Source of the DNA: Centropus unirufus
Taxonomy: Eukaryota; Chordata; Aves; Cuculiformes; Centropidae
Direction of reading: 5' to 3'
DNA: 64,000 nt
NCBI GenBank assembly: GCA_013397695.1
Contig: VYZI01000020.1
Span: forward strand, 3,449,972-3,513,971
Shown: one piece after another, positions 53,643 to 64,000 of the stretch
How positions within the stretch are numbered: position 1 is the stretch's first letter
Layout: the number at the start of each line of letters is the position of its first letter
Position numbers and translations under genes: made by a program
The notes under the pieces: model-generated
Seen by the model: the letters and a program-made list of their open reading frames with translations, nothing else
Database searches by the model: none
Told to the model about the DNA's origin: nothing

Positions 53643-54168
53643 ATTATAGAATCATAGAATGGTTTGGGTTGTAAGGGGGACCTTCAGCTACTGGATGGGG
53701 ACTATAACATCTCCCTAGATCCTTCTCTTATCTAGGCCAGAAAAGGCAAATTCTCTCAGCCTGTTCTTATATGGAAAGCGCTCCACCTCTCTAATCATCT
53801 TCATAATCTTCCTCTGGACTCACTCTTAGCAGATCGATGGCCTCCCAGAACTGAATGCAGTACTCCAGGTGAGGTCTCACAAGGGCTGAATCAATGGGGA
53901 GAATCACCTCCTTCGACCTGCTGGTCACACTTCTTTTGATACAGCCCAGCATATGGTTGGCTTTCTGGGCTGCAAACACACATTGCAGGCTCATGTTGAG
54001 CTTCTCATCCACCGGCAACTCATTCTCTGTTCAGTCTGTATGTGTGCTTGGGATTGCCCTGACCCAAGTGCAGGACTTTGCACTTGGCCTTGTTGGACTT
54101 CACGAGGTTCACATGGGTCTACCTTTCAGGATTAACGAGGCCCTTCTGGGGACCTCCACCTCCCTTTG
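53643..54168 (-). mobile_element. CR1 LINE, 5'-truncated and internally deleted
   Basis: Read on the minus strand this is CR1 ORF2. A frame at 54018-53791 reads VDEKLNMSLQCVFAAQKANH, then MLGCIKRSVTSRSKEVILPI and DSALVRPHLEYCIQFWE, typical of the thumb-side region after the RT catalytic core. Further upstream, toward 54168, the family's GNPKHKYRL-type and FNKAKCKVLHLG-type nucleotide text is visible with frame breaks. The 3' tail, read on the + strand, starts ATAGAATCATAGAATGGTTT, the reverse complement of the CR1 3' terminal repeats. Only about 100 bases separate that tail from the LFSLEKRRL-equivalent region, so some 300 bases of ORF2 end and 3' UTR are missing. A small deletion also lies in the EYCIQFW to DLLERV region. 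It is dead and antisense to CBLB. Confidence 0.88.
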
Positions 54169-54479
54169 AGAAGCTGTAGGATGCTTCAATATGCCAAGAT
54201 ATCAAAAATTAGTTTATGAGTTATAAGGTATTAAAAGTTTTGTGCAATCACAGTGTAAGGAGTGAAGTCAGCGAAGAGAGTACTGTGTACTTAAACGATG
54301 CCCTTAATCTAAATCAGTAGAGTCATTCTTGTTTTCCATGGAGAGGGTAAGCAGATACCTAAGGAAGAATAAATGGAGAAAACATGCATAGTATAGTACA
54401 TTCCCCTAGTAGTCTGCCAGCCTTTGGCCATTTTTAGCTCAGGGATTTCCTGAGCCTGTTGTACTTTGTTACTTTAGTA

Positions 54480-55330
54480 ACGTTCAGTGAAGCTGCTCTT
54501 CCTGGTGTTTTTCCAGTCTCCTCTCAAGCCTATTTAAACTTCCCCCTACAGTATCCTTAGGCAACAACTTCTGTGAATGTGGGGGTTTTTCTGGGCTTGC
54601 TTCCTGTCAGCTTCATTTAGTATTCTAGTTACTGTCAGTCCCCATCCATCTTTCTTATGCCGCTTGCAATTTGTAGATCTCTGTCAGATTTCCTCTGAGG
54701 TTGCTTGTCCAAGGTGAAGAGTCCTGACGTGCTCAGTTCCTCCTCAGTTTGAAGTAGTTTGTTACCTTTGACAAACCTGTTGTCTTTTGATGTGCTTTTT
54801 ATGTCTGATTCTTATGCCTGTTCTTGCATATCTGATTTGATAAGAGCTGACTCTGATTCTACATGGTGGCATAATTATGTTTTCTGCTTTGTTCTCTGTT
54901 CTTTTGTTAATAGTTTAGAATATTTGATTTGTGTTTTTGTTGCTGATGAGCACTGAGCTCATATTGTCATAGAATTCCCTATCATAATCTGAAGTCTTGC
55001 TCCTGAATGGCAACGATCAGCACAGAGCCTACTTTTTTTGTACATCAGGTCAAGATTATTTTTTAAGTACATAGTTTTTACTACACATATATTGAACTTC
55101 ATTTCTCATTTTTGTAGTTCAGTTATTCTGCTGCTATTTACAGTTGTCTGTCAGCCATAGACTTTGAAAAGCTTTATGTAATAAGCAGATTTTGTCACTT
55201 TGCTGCTCACTGCTTTCCTGTAAATGTGCTGAACAGAGCCAGTCCCTGTGTAACTCAGCTGGTAGTTCCATTTTGAGCACACACCTTTAATGCCTAACCT
55301 CTGCTTCCAATTTTTTTTAGCCCAATTATT
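54480..55330 (-). mobile_element. Old CR1/L3-like LINE remnant
   Basis: The order of weak matches fits a minus-strand CR1 of an old, L3-like type. Near 54670-54745 is a divergent equivalent of the stretch around TCTCCAGGCTGAACA and TTTCCTC. Near 55085-55145 the text ATTGAACTTCATTTCTCATT and TTTTGTAG matches the usual ATTGAATTTCATCTGCCATTT region. Near 55175-55260, GCAGATTTTGTCACTTTGCT, then GCTCACTGCTTTCCTG and GCTGAACAGAGCCAGTCCCT, matches the equivalent of CTGCAAATTTTGCCACCTTG and TTGAACAGCACAGGTCCC. Spacing of these landmarks agrees with the CR1 map. No open frame remains, so it is much older than the other copies. Confidence 0.7.
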
Positions 55331-55568
55331 ATTCATACCAAACTTTCCCTCTTAGGCCATGGCTATGTAGCTTTCTTCAAAACCTTTGATTGTTTCTGTT
55401 AAAGCATCCACATATGAAAATATCACCACTGGTTGAAATCAGTGAGGGATGAACCATGTTCATAAGTGTAGTCATTGGAATAGGATAAGCTTATTAATGT
55501 TGAAAGCAGAAAAGAATCTAGTAAGCAGGTCAGGGTATAAATTTCTTCATTGGTAACTGTATCTTAGT

Positions 55569-55583
55569 AAAAAAAAAAAAAAA
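55569..55583. repeat. Poly(A) run of 15
   Basis: An uninterrupted A-run followed by GAAAAA. No attached retroposon was recognised. Confidence 0.8.
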
Positions 55584-57305
55584 GAAAAATAGTCTTGTTC
55601 CTGTCATCCTTTCTCCTTGCTTCTTATGGAAGATGATTAGGAAAGGAGCAAAATGCTTTATTTTCATTTGTACAGACAGCTTCTGTTCCAAAACTTGGTC
55701 ATCTGTACTTCCTAAAGGTAAAGATTTGGCCTTGATTTTCATGAAAAATACAGCTGTCTGTCCAGCTATATTTCTGCATTTTTAGCACCTGCTTTTACTT
55801 AATTCAAATTATTGATGATACTTCAATCAGTTCTACTTGCTGTAGTTAGTATGAAATCAAACACTTTGTTATAACGAGGAAATCTGTTAGACTTTTGCCA
55901 AGATCTAACAGTTGGTTCCCAGTTGGTACCAGATTGTTCCTAATCATCCTATTGCATGTCTCCTGACCTAATCGTCATAGGCGGTAGGTAGGTATAGCAT
56001 CATGAAACTATTTCAAGTAACTATTTGGAGACAAGTATTAGATTTTTCTTTCCTTGCTATTCTGTACAGATAAAGTTCCTAACACAACCTGTGAGCAGTG
56101 TCCCGTTTTAAACGGTTTGGAGGCACGTCTGATATGCAACAGGACAGGTGGTCAGTTGCTTTAGGGTATATATGAAAGTGAAGAGGGCAGATTTATATTG
56201 TTTACTACTTGGGCCAGAGATGGTATATTTCTTCTTTGAACGAAAGTCACTTAGTAGTCTCTTGCAAAATAAACATGATGATTATTCTAAGACCTGCATA
56301 TGGTTTCAGTATTTCATATCTCTTATTTTGTATATTTCTGCACCATATTCATTTGTGTCACACTGCTTAGCTACGTGGCTCAGATTTTTAACTGTTTCTT
56401 GCAAATAAGCTGCATTTCAGGACTAAGTAATGCTTAAATAGCTCTCAGAGAGGATGTTAAGTAGATTTGATTAAAGTGCATTTGAGGAAACTGGAATTTT
56501 TATTATATGTGTGATGGGAATCCAATAATTTTTAGCTCTAAGAATCGAGACATGTTTTAAAGGCTGTTTATTACATTTTGATAGGTTAACTAGTTCTCAC
56601 TTGGACTTTCCTATTCTGGTAAATATAATGTATTTTAGACCACAACCCACAGGCAATTTTTAGAATGCATTAATGAGAGTGGCTGCCCACATAGGCTTAG
56701 AGTAGAAATTTTTATGTTGACATGTTTGAAGGTCTTTGAAAAAATTATTTGTGAATAGGTAGAGTTGGATAGTCCCTCCACTTATTTAATGATCGGAGGT
56801 GACTTAACAGCAAAACACATGGGATGAAGAAACATAGTCTTTGTAAAGCAATGAAATCTGCTTTTGTTGAGAGGCTTCCACCACTGCCACAGAAAAAAAT
56901 ATGTAGAAGTCAAGAGGTGCAAGAGTCTCAAAAAGTAAAATTCAAGGTCTTTAGATTAAGTTGATTTCTAGGGCAAAACATGCAACTCTGCATAGTCTCT
57001 TGACCAGATCTCAGAAGTGGCTTGGCTAGGAAAGTTCCTTTTTTTGCTAGTCTCTTAGAAATGTTGGGACAGCCTGTTGAGTTGCATGTTGTGGAAATCA
57101 TCTTTGACACAGAAGGCAATAAGCATGTCTGTAGGCTATGGTATATTTTAAAGTAATCTTAACCAACAAAAAAGGCAAACAAAAAAAACCTAGAAAAAAA
57201 CCAGCAGTTTTGAAACTTCTGTACAATCCTAATGCATGAATGTGCAGATCCATTATCTCTATCTGAAGATCTGACTGGTAAAGATACTATTAAGCTTCTT
57301 ATGGA

Positions 57306-57396
57306 ACTTAGGGTTATGGTTTAGTGGTGGACTTGGCAGTGTTAGGTTAGTTGAACTTGATAATCCAACTTTTCCAACCTAAATGATTCAGTGATG
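57306..57396 (+). mobile_element. CR1 LINE 3'-end fragment
   Basis: GGGTTATGGTTTAGTGGTGG, then ACTTGGCAGTGTTAGGTTAG, TTGAACTTGATAATCC and TTTTCCAACCTAAATGATTC closely follow the CR1 3' UTR. That UTR normally runs from the ORF2 end (GGACATGGTTTAGTGG) through GGACTTGATGATC to TCCAACC and ATTCTATG tails. About 90 bases are left. The tail is degenerate, ATTCAGTG in place of ATTCTATG. Confidence 0.88.
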
Positions 57397-57740
57397 TTGT
57401 GGCTCACCAACCCCCATTCAAATTATAATATTTCAAAATTGAAAAGGTAAGAACTCAAAAGAATTGCCAGAAATAAGATTGTGTGTGACCATGCTTGGTG
57501 GTCTTTGCATTTCTCCATTGTGATAGTCTCTAAACACAGTATGAAATTTTCTTATTCTGTGAGGTGGTTGCCTGGGTTGGCCAGAATGCACATGGTAGAT
57601 GTTCACTTAGGAAGTTACCATAAAATATATACATTTGTTCCTAACGTTTAATGCATCTCCTTATTTTTATTTTTTTCATGCTGTTCAAATTCTTCTCTAA
57701 GAGTGATGGCATATTCTTATGGGCTTTCTTATGCTGCTTT

Positions 57741-57795
57741 TCATTATCATAAATTTTGATTAAATTTTCATTACCATACATTTTGATTTAAATTT
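57741..57795. repeat. 27/28-bp tandem duplication
   Basis: TCATTATCATAAATTTTGAT with TAAATTT (57741-57767) is repeated at 57768-57795 with a few substitutions and one inserted base. Local duplication in AT-rich intron DNA. Confidence 0.75.
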
Positions 57796-60700
57796 CACCA
57801 AGCTCAACGTTGCTATGTATTTCTCAGTCTCTCTTCTCTTGCTTCTGTCCTATTTGCCCTTGAATTAAACAGCTTGTCTTCCTGAGTTTGTTGTGGGCTT
57901 TGCTGGAAGAAATGGAGAAGGATTTTATCCTGTTCTCTTTGGTACTGAAAGCCAGTTACTTAAGAGTTAGTTGTGTCCCACAGTTACAAGCTAGCACATG
58001 CCTAGTTGTTGCCTGTATATTTTTCATGTATAGTCTCGTCAACTGTAGGAGCTGAAAATTGAGTTTTGGTTTGGACCACCTCAGACAAGATTTCCCTCAG
58101 TTTCATTGTTTGTCCAAGCTTGTGTAAATTTTCACAAGAGATCTTGGAGACTCGTGATCCAAGGATCATTTTTTGTTAAACATCAAAATTGGGTTTAAGT
58201 ACTTGGGAATGTTATATATGAAATAATTCACATATGCATGTTAGCGTATCAAAATTACTTAATGTCAGCAAAATTAATAGTAGTCCTGCTTTTGGAAATG
58301 GCAAGGTTGTTTTGCAGATTTTTTTTCGGCAGTCACCGAGTTTGATAAGAGCTGTAAGCCTGAAAAAAATATTAGATTCACTGTTTAAAAAAGATATGTC
58401 TACACAAGAAACTACACTGTTATAAATGTCAATAGGTTTTGAATTTAAAATTGAGTAATCTATGTTCCCTGTCACTGGGGATTCTAATTTATATGGAGTG
58501 TTGGTTTAATTTCTTAACCAAAATTATTTTGAAACTAAACAAACAAATGTTCAGCTCTATTTTTTTATCTCCATGCATATTAGATAATGTATGTTCATTC
58601 ATGTGTTGTGTAAGGATGAGATGCTAGCTCAATTAAAAATTTTGGTAATAAAATCAGTAAATCTGCTAGCTCTTATTTTATATTCCTATTTATAATGCCA
58701 ATGGATTTGACTATCCTTTACAAAGAATTTATACTTGTAAATATTCATGTCAGTTTTATTCTAATTTCTTCCCATACTTTTCTCTAGAGAGTTTTTCCTT
58801 TACCTCTGTCCTTTTGCGTAATAGAGATATAATTATTTGTGTGGAAAATTATTAGATTTTTATCAACACACCTTTTTTCATTTTCGATAGCTTATGTTCT
58901 GCTTTATGCAGACTGCATTTCCTTTGTTGCATTAGTTCCCGCTAACACTCTTTGCATTCTTTGAAATGATCCTTCCTCTGCCAGAATATCAACAAGAAAA
59001 GAGATTAAGTCACTTTAGGTGTACCTTGAGACATTCATCTTTGCTGGACAACTGTCCGTTTTACAGAACTGGAAGTAATGAAATTTTCAAAATGTGTGCT
59101 GTAAAGCTCAGCTGATGATAGCTATTCATGCTTGCTGCTGTATAGAGTATTTATTTAGCTAAACCCCAAATATAATCTTTGGGTAGAGCTTTGCCTAAGA
59201 GATGTTGGTAGGCGCAATGCCAGGCAAGTTCATAAATGAAAGATAACAGTGAGTGGGCAGACTCATTAGTTTGTAGAGTCTTACATCTGAAGAGACGCTG
59301 GCTGTCTTCCTTCCTTTCTATTTATATTCTGTTTTCTTCACTAAGCTTTTGTATAGTATATTCATTATTTATTTTTGTATAAATGGGGTGGCAAATACCT
59401 ACTATAGAAGACCTGGCAGCTGATAAGCAGTTTTGAAAGAGGGAATGAAATTTGGAGTTCTTCATGCATTGCCTTCTTCCATTTTAATACTCTTGTGGTC
59501 TTTAAAATATGAGAACTGAAGGAACGAGGCTGCCTGTGGAAGTTAGTGTATCAATGTAAAATGCTTTTTAATCAAAGGAAAAAGTGGAGGAAAATTCAAG
59601 ATGTCATTTTGATAAACTTGCATTGTTTTCCCAAATATCCTTGCCCAAATCTTACCCAAAATCTGCCATTTCTTTTCTTTGGGCATCCATAGTGAATAGC
59701 ACAGATGCAATAGACTTGCACGATAGTCCTTATCTGTCAGAAAGGCTGATGCAGTGACATTCAGGGAATGGTATAGCTTTCCTGCTCATAAGCTCAACTC
59801 CTGCAGAATTCAAAGAATAGTAGTAGTTGCCTCCAGCTAGTTTCTTACAGTTTTATACTTGTTTTTCATGTTTAGCATGTGATGAATTTAATTATTGGCT
59901 GAACCTTGCCATGTTTAAGGCGGTAATTTTTTTCCAGGGCTTCCAGATGCAGAATACTAAAGCACAACAAAATTAAGTTATTTGTCTGTGCTCCTTCTGT
60001 GAGTCAGAGGCTCAAATAGGAAATAGAACTCATACGTATTCTCACTCCCAGGAATATTTCATCCCAACATTATGTCCATTTACTGTTGTCTCTGAACAAT
60101 GCCCTGTGCTTATACAGCTTTTGGAAATGATTATTGCACAGATCCAGAGTTGAGCTGATTGCTAGATATGGTAGACAGTTGTCTTTTGTTCTGGTTTTTT
60201 TTTTTTTCCTCCGTAGCAAGCATGTTGACAGGAACCCTTGGTTTCCTTTCCTTCCTCTGAAGTGTTAAGGAGAGCTCCATTGTTAAGACTATCTGTCTGT
60301 ATTCTATACCTGCAGTTTTCCAAAACTGCAGCATTGTGGGGTTCTTTGTTGGGATTATCTATTATTTTTTTCTGCCAATGGTAACTGTCTCTGAAAGGGG
60401 AAGCATTAGAAGAGGAAGGGGAATAAATGCATCCGAGTTGTATTGGAATATAAAGAAAGAATTGACAGCAGCATGTATCATTTTTAGTCATGTTCGTGTG
60501 CTTTTTGGACATTTGGAAATTCACATTTCTTCAGAAATACTTTTTTTTTCATAATATATGCATTATGCACTTTATACATTCCTGGCTCTGTCACTTGTTA
60601 GTAATTAAGGGTAGAAGAATAATCTGTCGAGGGGCCTCATGGTTATCTATTATGTTTCTCATGATGGCAAAATACAAAGGGGAAATAATTTGGAAAGGAC

Positions 60701-63700
60701 TTTCTTCACAGAATGATAGCCTAGGCACAAATGCAAATGCTGAACTCTAGGAGAGAAAAGGGGAAGAAGAGCTCAGAACTTTTGTACCTAAGTCATCAGG
60801 CTCCATTTAGTACTCTCAAAGTAGTAGCATTTATTTTGTAGGTTCCCTGTGTTACACTGCAACTTGAGCATATGGATCGAAAATCTGTTTTGAATATAAC
60901 TGATTATGGGAAATGAGCTCTGTACATACGCTTTGGATTTTGGAGCTTTACTGTTTGTGGGGGATGGATTTTTTAAAATCAATAGTCCGCCTTACGAAGG
61001 CATTTTCGACGTTCTTATATCTTGATTCATAAACAGTTATGATTTGCAGTTTTGCCAGCTAACAGAACTGTCTTTTTACAATTATTCAGAATAAGAATTG
61101 TTGAGAAATTTGTTGTTGTTTAGTAATAGGACTATATTTTTGTGTCAGATATGGAAGTTATTCTTAGCTGCCAAATAGATTTAATTCTAGCCATAAAGAC
61201 TGTTTTTCTGTGCCAGAGGATTGAGTTACATGTTATGATCTTGGAAAGTTGATATATTTGTTAAACAACAACCTGCTGTCATAAACAAGTATATCTATGT
61301 GGCTGCAGAAAGATTAAACCCTTGCTGGAAGCAATAGAGAAGGAAACCCAGCAGTAACCGAATTTTTGGAATGACATAACTGCAAAGATACAGTGTCACT
61401 TCTTTTCTACTTTGCTTTTTTTTAGAAATATGCATACTTATAAATTAGAACAATTGGTTTTCATGGAAGGTAGTGATATACAAGCATAGAAATAGAGGTG
61501 ATATACAGTATGTAAGCAGGTTTATACCTTTTCAAATTGTTGCATGAGGTGTAAGTCCATATTGCTAAAATGACTTTGTCTTGGTTATCTGTGAAATCCA
61601 GTAATTACAAAGGACCAGGGCACAGATGTATGCATTGCTTTGTAAATTATGTATATGCTGATTCTGCCAAGTGTATTTGGTGCTTTCCAAGTTTAGAGTT
61701 CTCTGAATGTTTTCATCTGTTCATCCACATATGCAGGCAGTAAATGAAGGACACAGGTGTTCTTCCTACCTCCTTTATCAGGCCAGCGGCAGAAAGGATG
61801 TGACACCACCTAATTCCCCATCCAGTTCTGCTTGATAGACCAAATTGCCTTCCCAAAAGTAAAATTTGCTTTTATGCAGTGATTACAAAGTTGACACAGC
61901 CAAAACTTATCTGTGTTATTACATGGCAGTCACCCTTCACTTTCCTGTTGAATAGATCTAGGAGGGTAGGACTGCTTCAGACCTACTACCAGCTGCCACT
62001 GCTCTGGTTATGGCTGAGATATTGTGGCATATCCATTATTAAGGCCGTGTTTTCAAATTGCATATAACAGGGTATTCGGGAAGTCTTTCAGTTACGAATT
62101 TTTTGCAATATTTTCTAGCCTGACCCCCCTCCCTGGAGTTGAAGAGAAAATTCATTTAGAATATAGTCATTTACTGAAAAGTGAACTCACAATTCTTTTT
62201 CTCAGGCTTTATTGTATCTATTCTAGAAAACTTGCTGATGAGGTTTGACTCCAAAAGACAGATTAATTTTAAAATTAGGAAAATGTATCTTTTTTCTGAT
62301 TAAATCTTACTACTATATTGTAGAGAATGATCATCTCAGTTAAACTTAATATAAATAGGCAGCATTGTTCAGTTTTAATTTCGGAGAGATAAGGTTTTTC
62401 TCATCAGCATGAAACCCATTCTCTCTAAAGGAGTAAAGGAGGCACTTGTGCTCTGTAGTAAGCATAACGCAGTTGAGAGAAGAAATATCGCCTCTAACGT
62501 GCTCCAAGTTTCCAGTGAGAGCATTATCATTTTAATCCTTGAAGGCTGGCTGCTGAGGCATTGAAACCATAGTTTTTTTATAATTTGGATGGAATTTTTT
62601 TTGAGGTGTAGCTCCAAGATGATCCCTTAAGATGTCTTTCCCCTGCTAGACTCTGGTAAGTCACAGGGTCACTCCAGAGCATGTATCTGCTCAGCTCTTA
62701 TGTGTTACCAGACTGTCAGTACCATTGTCCCTCTGCCACTACAATAGTCTTCACTGTGACCTGGAGAAGAAAAGCCTATGTTACCATCAGAGATGCAGAC
62801 TGGGTTGATAGATTGGTTTCTTTAAAGTCTCACAGTGGGAACGAGAACTAAAATAGGTGCCTCAGACTGACCAGTTCTTCAGCTTCCCTTTAGGATTATT
62901 CCCCAAAATACCAAAGCTGATAGTTTCAGTTGTTTTTCAGATTAATATCACTTGGATACCTTGCCTTGCACTTATGAATGGAAAATAAGATAGAAAAGTT
63001 TCAATGCTATACCATTTTCATATGGGGGGAGAAAAAGGAGTCATCCTAATTTAGAAAATGGAGCCTCACAGAATACCAAGTGGCTGCAGTGTGTATTTCT
63101 TGAGTTGCCTAGTGGAAGTCCACCATAAGGCAGCTAAGGTACATGTTTTAAACTGGATAGACATTGTCAGAAGAGTAAAATGCGCAGACAGGGAGATTCA
63201 ATGGCCGGCTCTGATTGTCTCTGCACCTCGTATAATACTTGAAAACCATTTCTGAAATCATGGAACTTTTTATCTTTATCCTTGATAGTTGCCGAGGTCC
63301 GGTATCATGTAAGCCTATCCAAGCAAAAATGGTTGTGATATGTATTTTACGATTCTAAACTAAAAATAGACAAGTGAAAGTTGAAACATAATTTAGCATG
63401 ATTATTTGATACCAAAGACGGACTTGTGATCTGGTACAGCAACAATCAAAACTGGGGAGGAAACACAGCATCCATACATATAAATGAGGAAGGATTTGCC
63501 ATTTCTTTTCTGTGCTTATGTGCCATGATATATGTTCAGGCATAAATACAATTCTATGCAGTCACATAAAAGAAGGTGTCTTATTTTGATATTAAATTTT
63601 TTTTTTACTATTTATGCAAATACAAAAAAAAATTTCTTCTTTGTTATAGCCAACTTGTATAACAAAACAAAAGTATATTCATGCAGTTAGTGACTGGTGC

Positions 63701-64000
63701 TGTTCGAAGACAGAAGGAACAGGCTTTGTGATTTAGATGTCATCATTTGAATGCGTGTCTGTACTATGAATTTTAAAATCCAGTTTCTACCATTTGTTGG
63801 TTCTGGTCATGTACTGTGCAGCTATACCTAATAAACAATGCATGCCCATGGATACTTGCATACAGACACCCACACTCTCCTCCAGGCAAGGAAATGCCCC
63901 AGATGGCACCCATACATGACTTCATCCTTTAATTCACTACACAGCTCAAGTTTCATGAATCCAAGAAGTTTTGTAATAGTTCACTAGCTACATTTGTATC

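Larger units (their letters stand above)
14814..64000 (+). other. CBLB: CBLB intron 2, over 49 kb, runs off the window
   Basis: Everything after the donor at 14814 appears intronic. I looked for the next CBLB exon, expected to encode [20 protein letters not shown] and following residues, and did not find it on the + strand. No other gene is recognisable on either strand. The blocks 14814-29716, 30259-34411, 34501-53642, 55331-57305 and 57397-64000 hold AT-rich sequence, simple repeats and short chance frames. The recognised repeats are five CR1 pieces. Segments with slightly higher GC and coding-like frames (37.3-38.1, 40.1-40.6, 47.7-47.95, 50.26-50.65, 53.2-53.64 kb) remain unexplained. First introns of signalling genes often carry enhancers, but none can be assigned by eye. 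Confidence 0.85.

Noticed and set aside
53894..54169. 91-codon + strand frame
   Set aside because: It is the antisense shadow of the minus-strand CR1 ORF2.
1..64000. CRISPR arrays, bacterial operons, tRNA or rRNA genes, endogenous retroviruses
   Set aside because: No regularly spaced repeats, no cloverleaf or A/B-box pairs, and no gag/pol/env-like frames or paired LTRs were seen. The window is vertebrate intron DNA.

Overview
This window is vertebrate nuclear DNA, and most likely avian. It is an AT-rich, gene-poor stretch holding one CpG-island promoter, two short coding exons with proper splice sites and very long introns. The dispersed repeats I recognise are all CR1 LINEs, including copies that end in the ATTCTATG-type 3' tail typical of bird CR1. 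I saw no bacterial-style operon, CRISPR array, tRNA or rRNA.

The only gene I can support is the 5' part of CBLB, an E3 ubiquitin ligase adaptor of the Cbl family, on the + strand. A CpG island at about 4.15-5.76 kb carries an inverted CCAAT box, GC boxes and G-runs. The first coding exon (5607-5753) encodes residues 1-49. After an 8.8 kb intron, the second coding exon (14563-14813) encodes residues 50-132 plus two bases of codon 133. Together they give the N-terminal leader and about two thirds of the four-helix bundle that opens the Cbl tyrosine-kinase-binding domain. The rest of the protein (EF-hand, SH2-like domain, RING, proline-rich tail, UBA) must lie beyond base 64000. I found no third coding exon, so the second coding intron is longer than 49 kb.

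Layout: 1-4150 upstream non-coding DNA; 4150-5760 promoter, 5' UTR and first coding exon; 5754-14562 intron 1; 14563-14813 second coding exon; 14814-64000 intron 2. Intron 2 holds a CR1 with an open reverse-transcriptase tail (29.7-30.3 kb, +), a CR1 3' scrap (34.4 kb, -), an internally deleted CR1 (53.6-54.2 kb, -), an old CR1/L3-like copy (54.5-55.3 kb, -) and another CR1 3' scrap (57.3 kb, +). It also holds A- or T-rich low-complexity tracts. The remaining open reading frames look like chance frames or GC-island shadows.

The observations I would check first are these. The CBLB N-terminus lacks a seven-residue glycine-rich insert that I recall from human CBLB. The second coding exon begins AG|GTAAGA, a back-to-back 3'/5' splice site like a recursive-splicing point. 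A perfect 11-bp inverted repeat lies at 47.68 kb. Two coding-like but broken minus-strand blocks lie at 37.3-38.1 and 50.26-50.65 kb. I did not find a clear new biological system.
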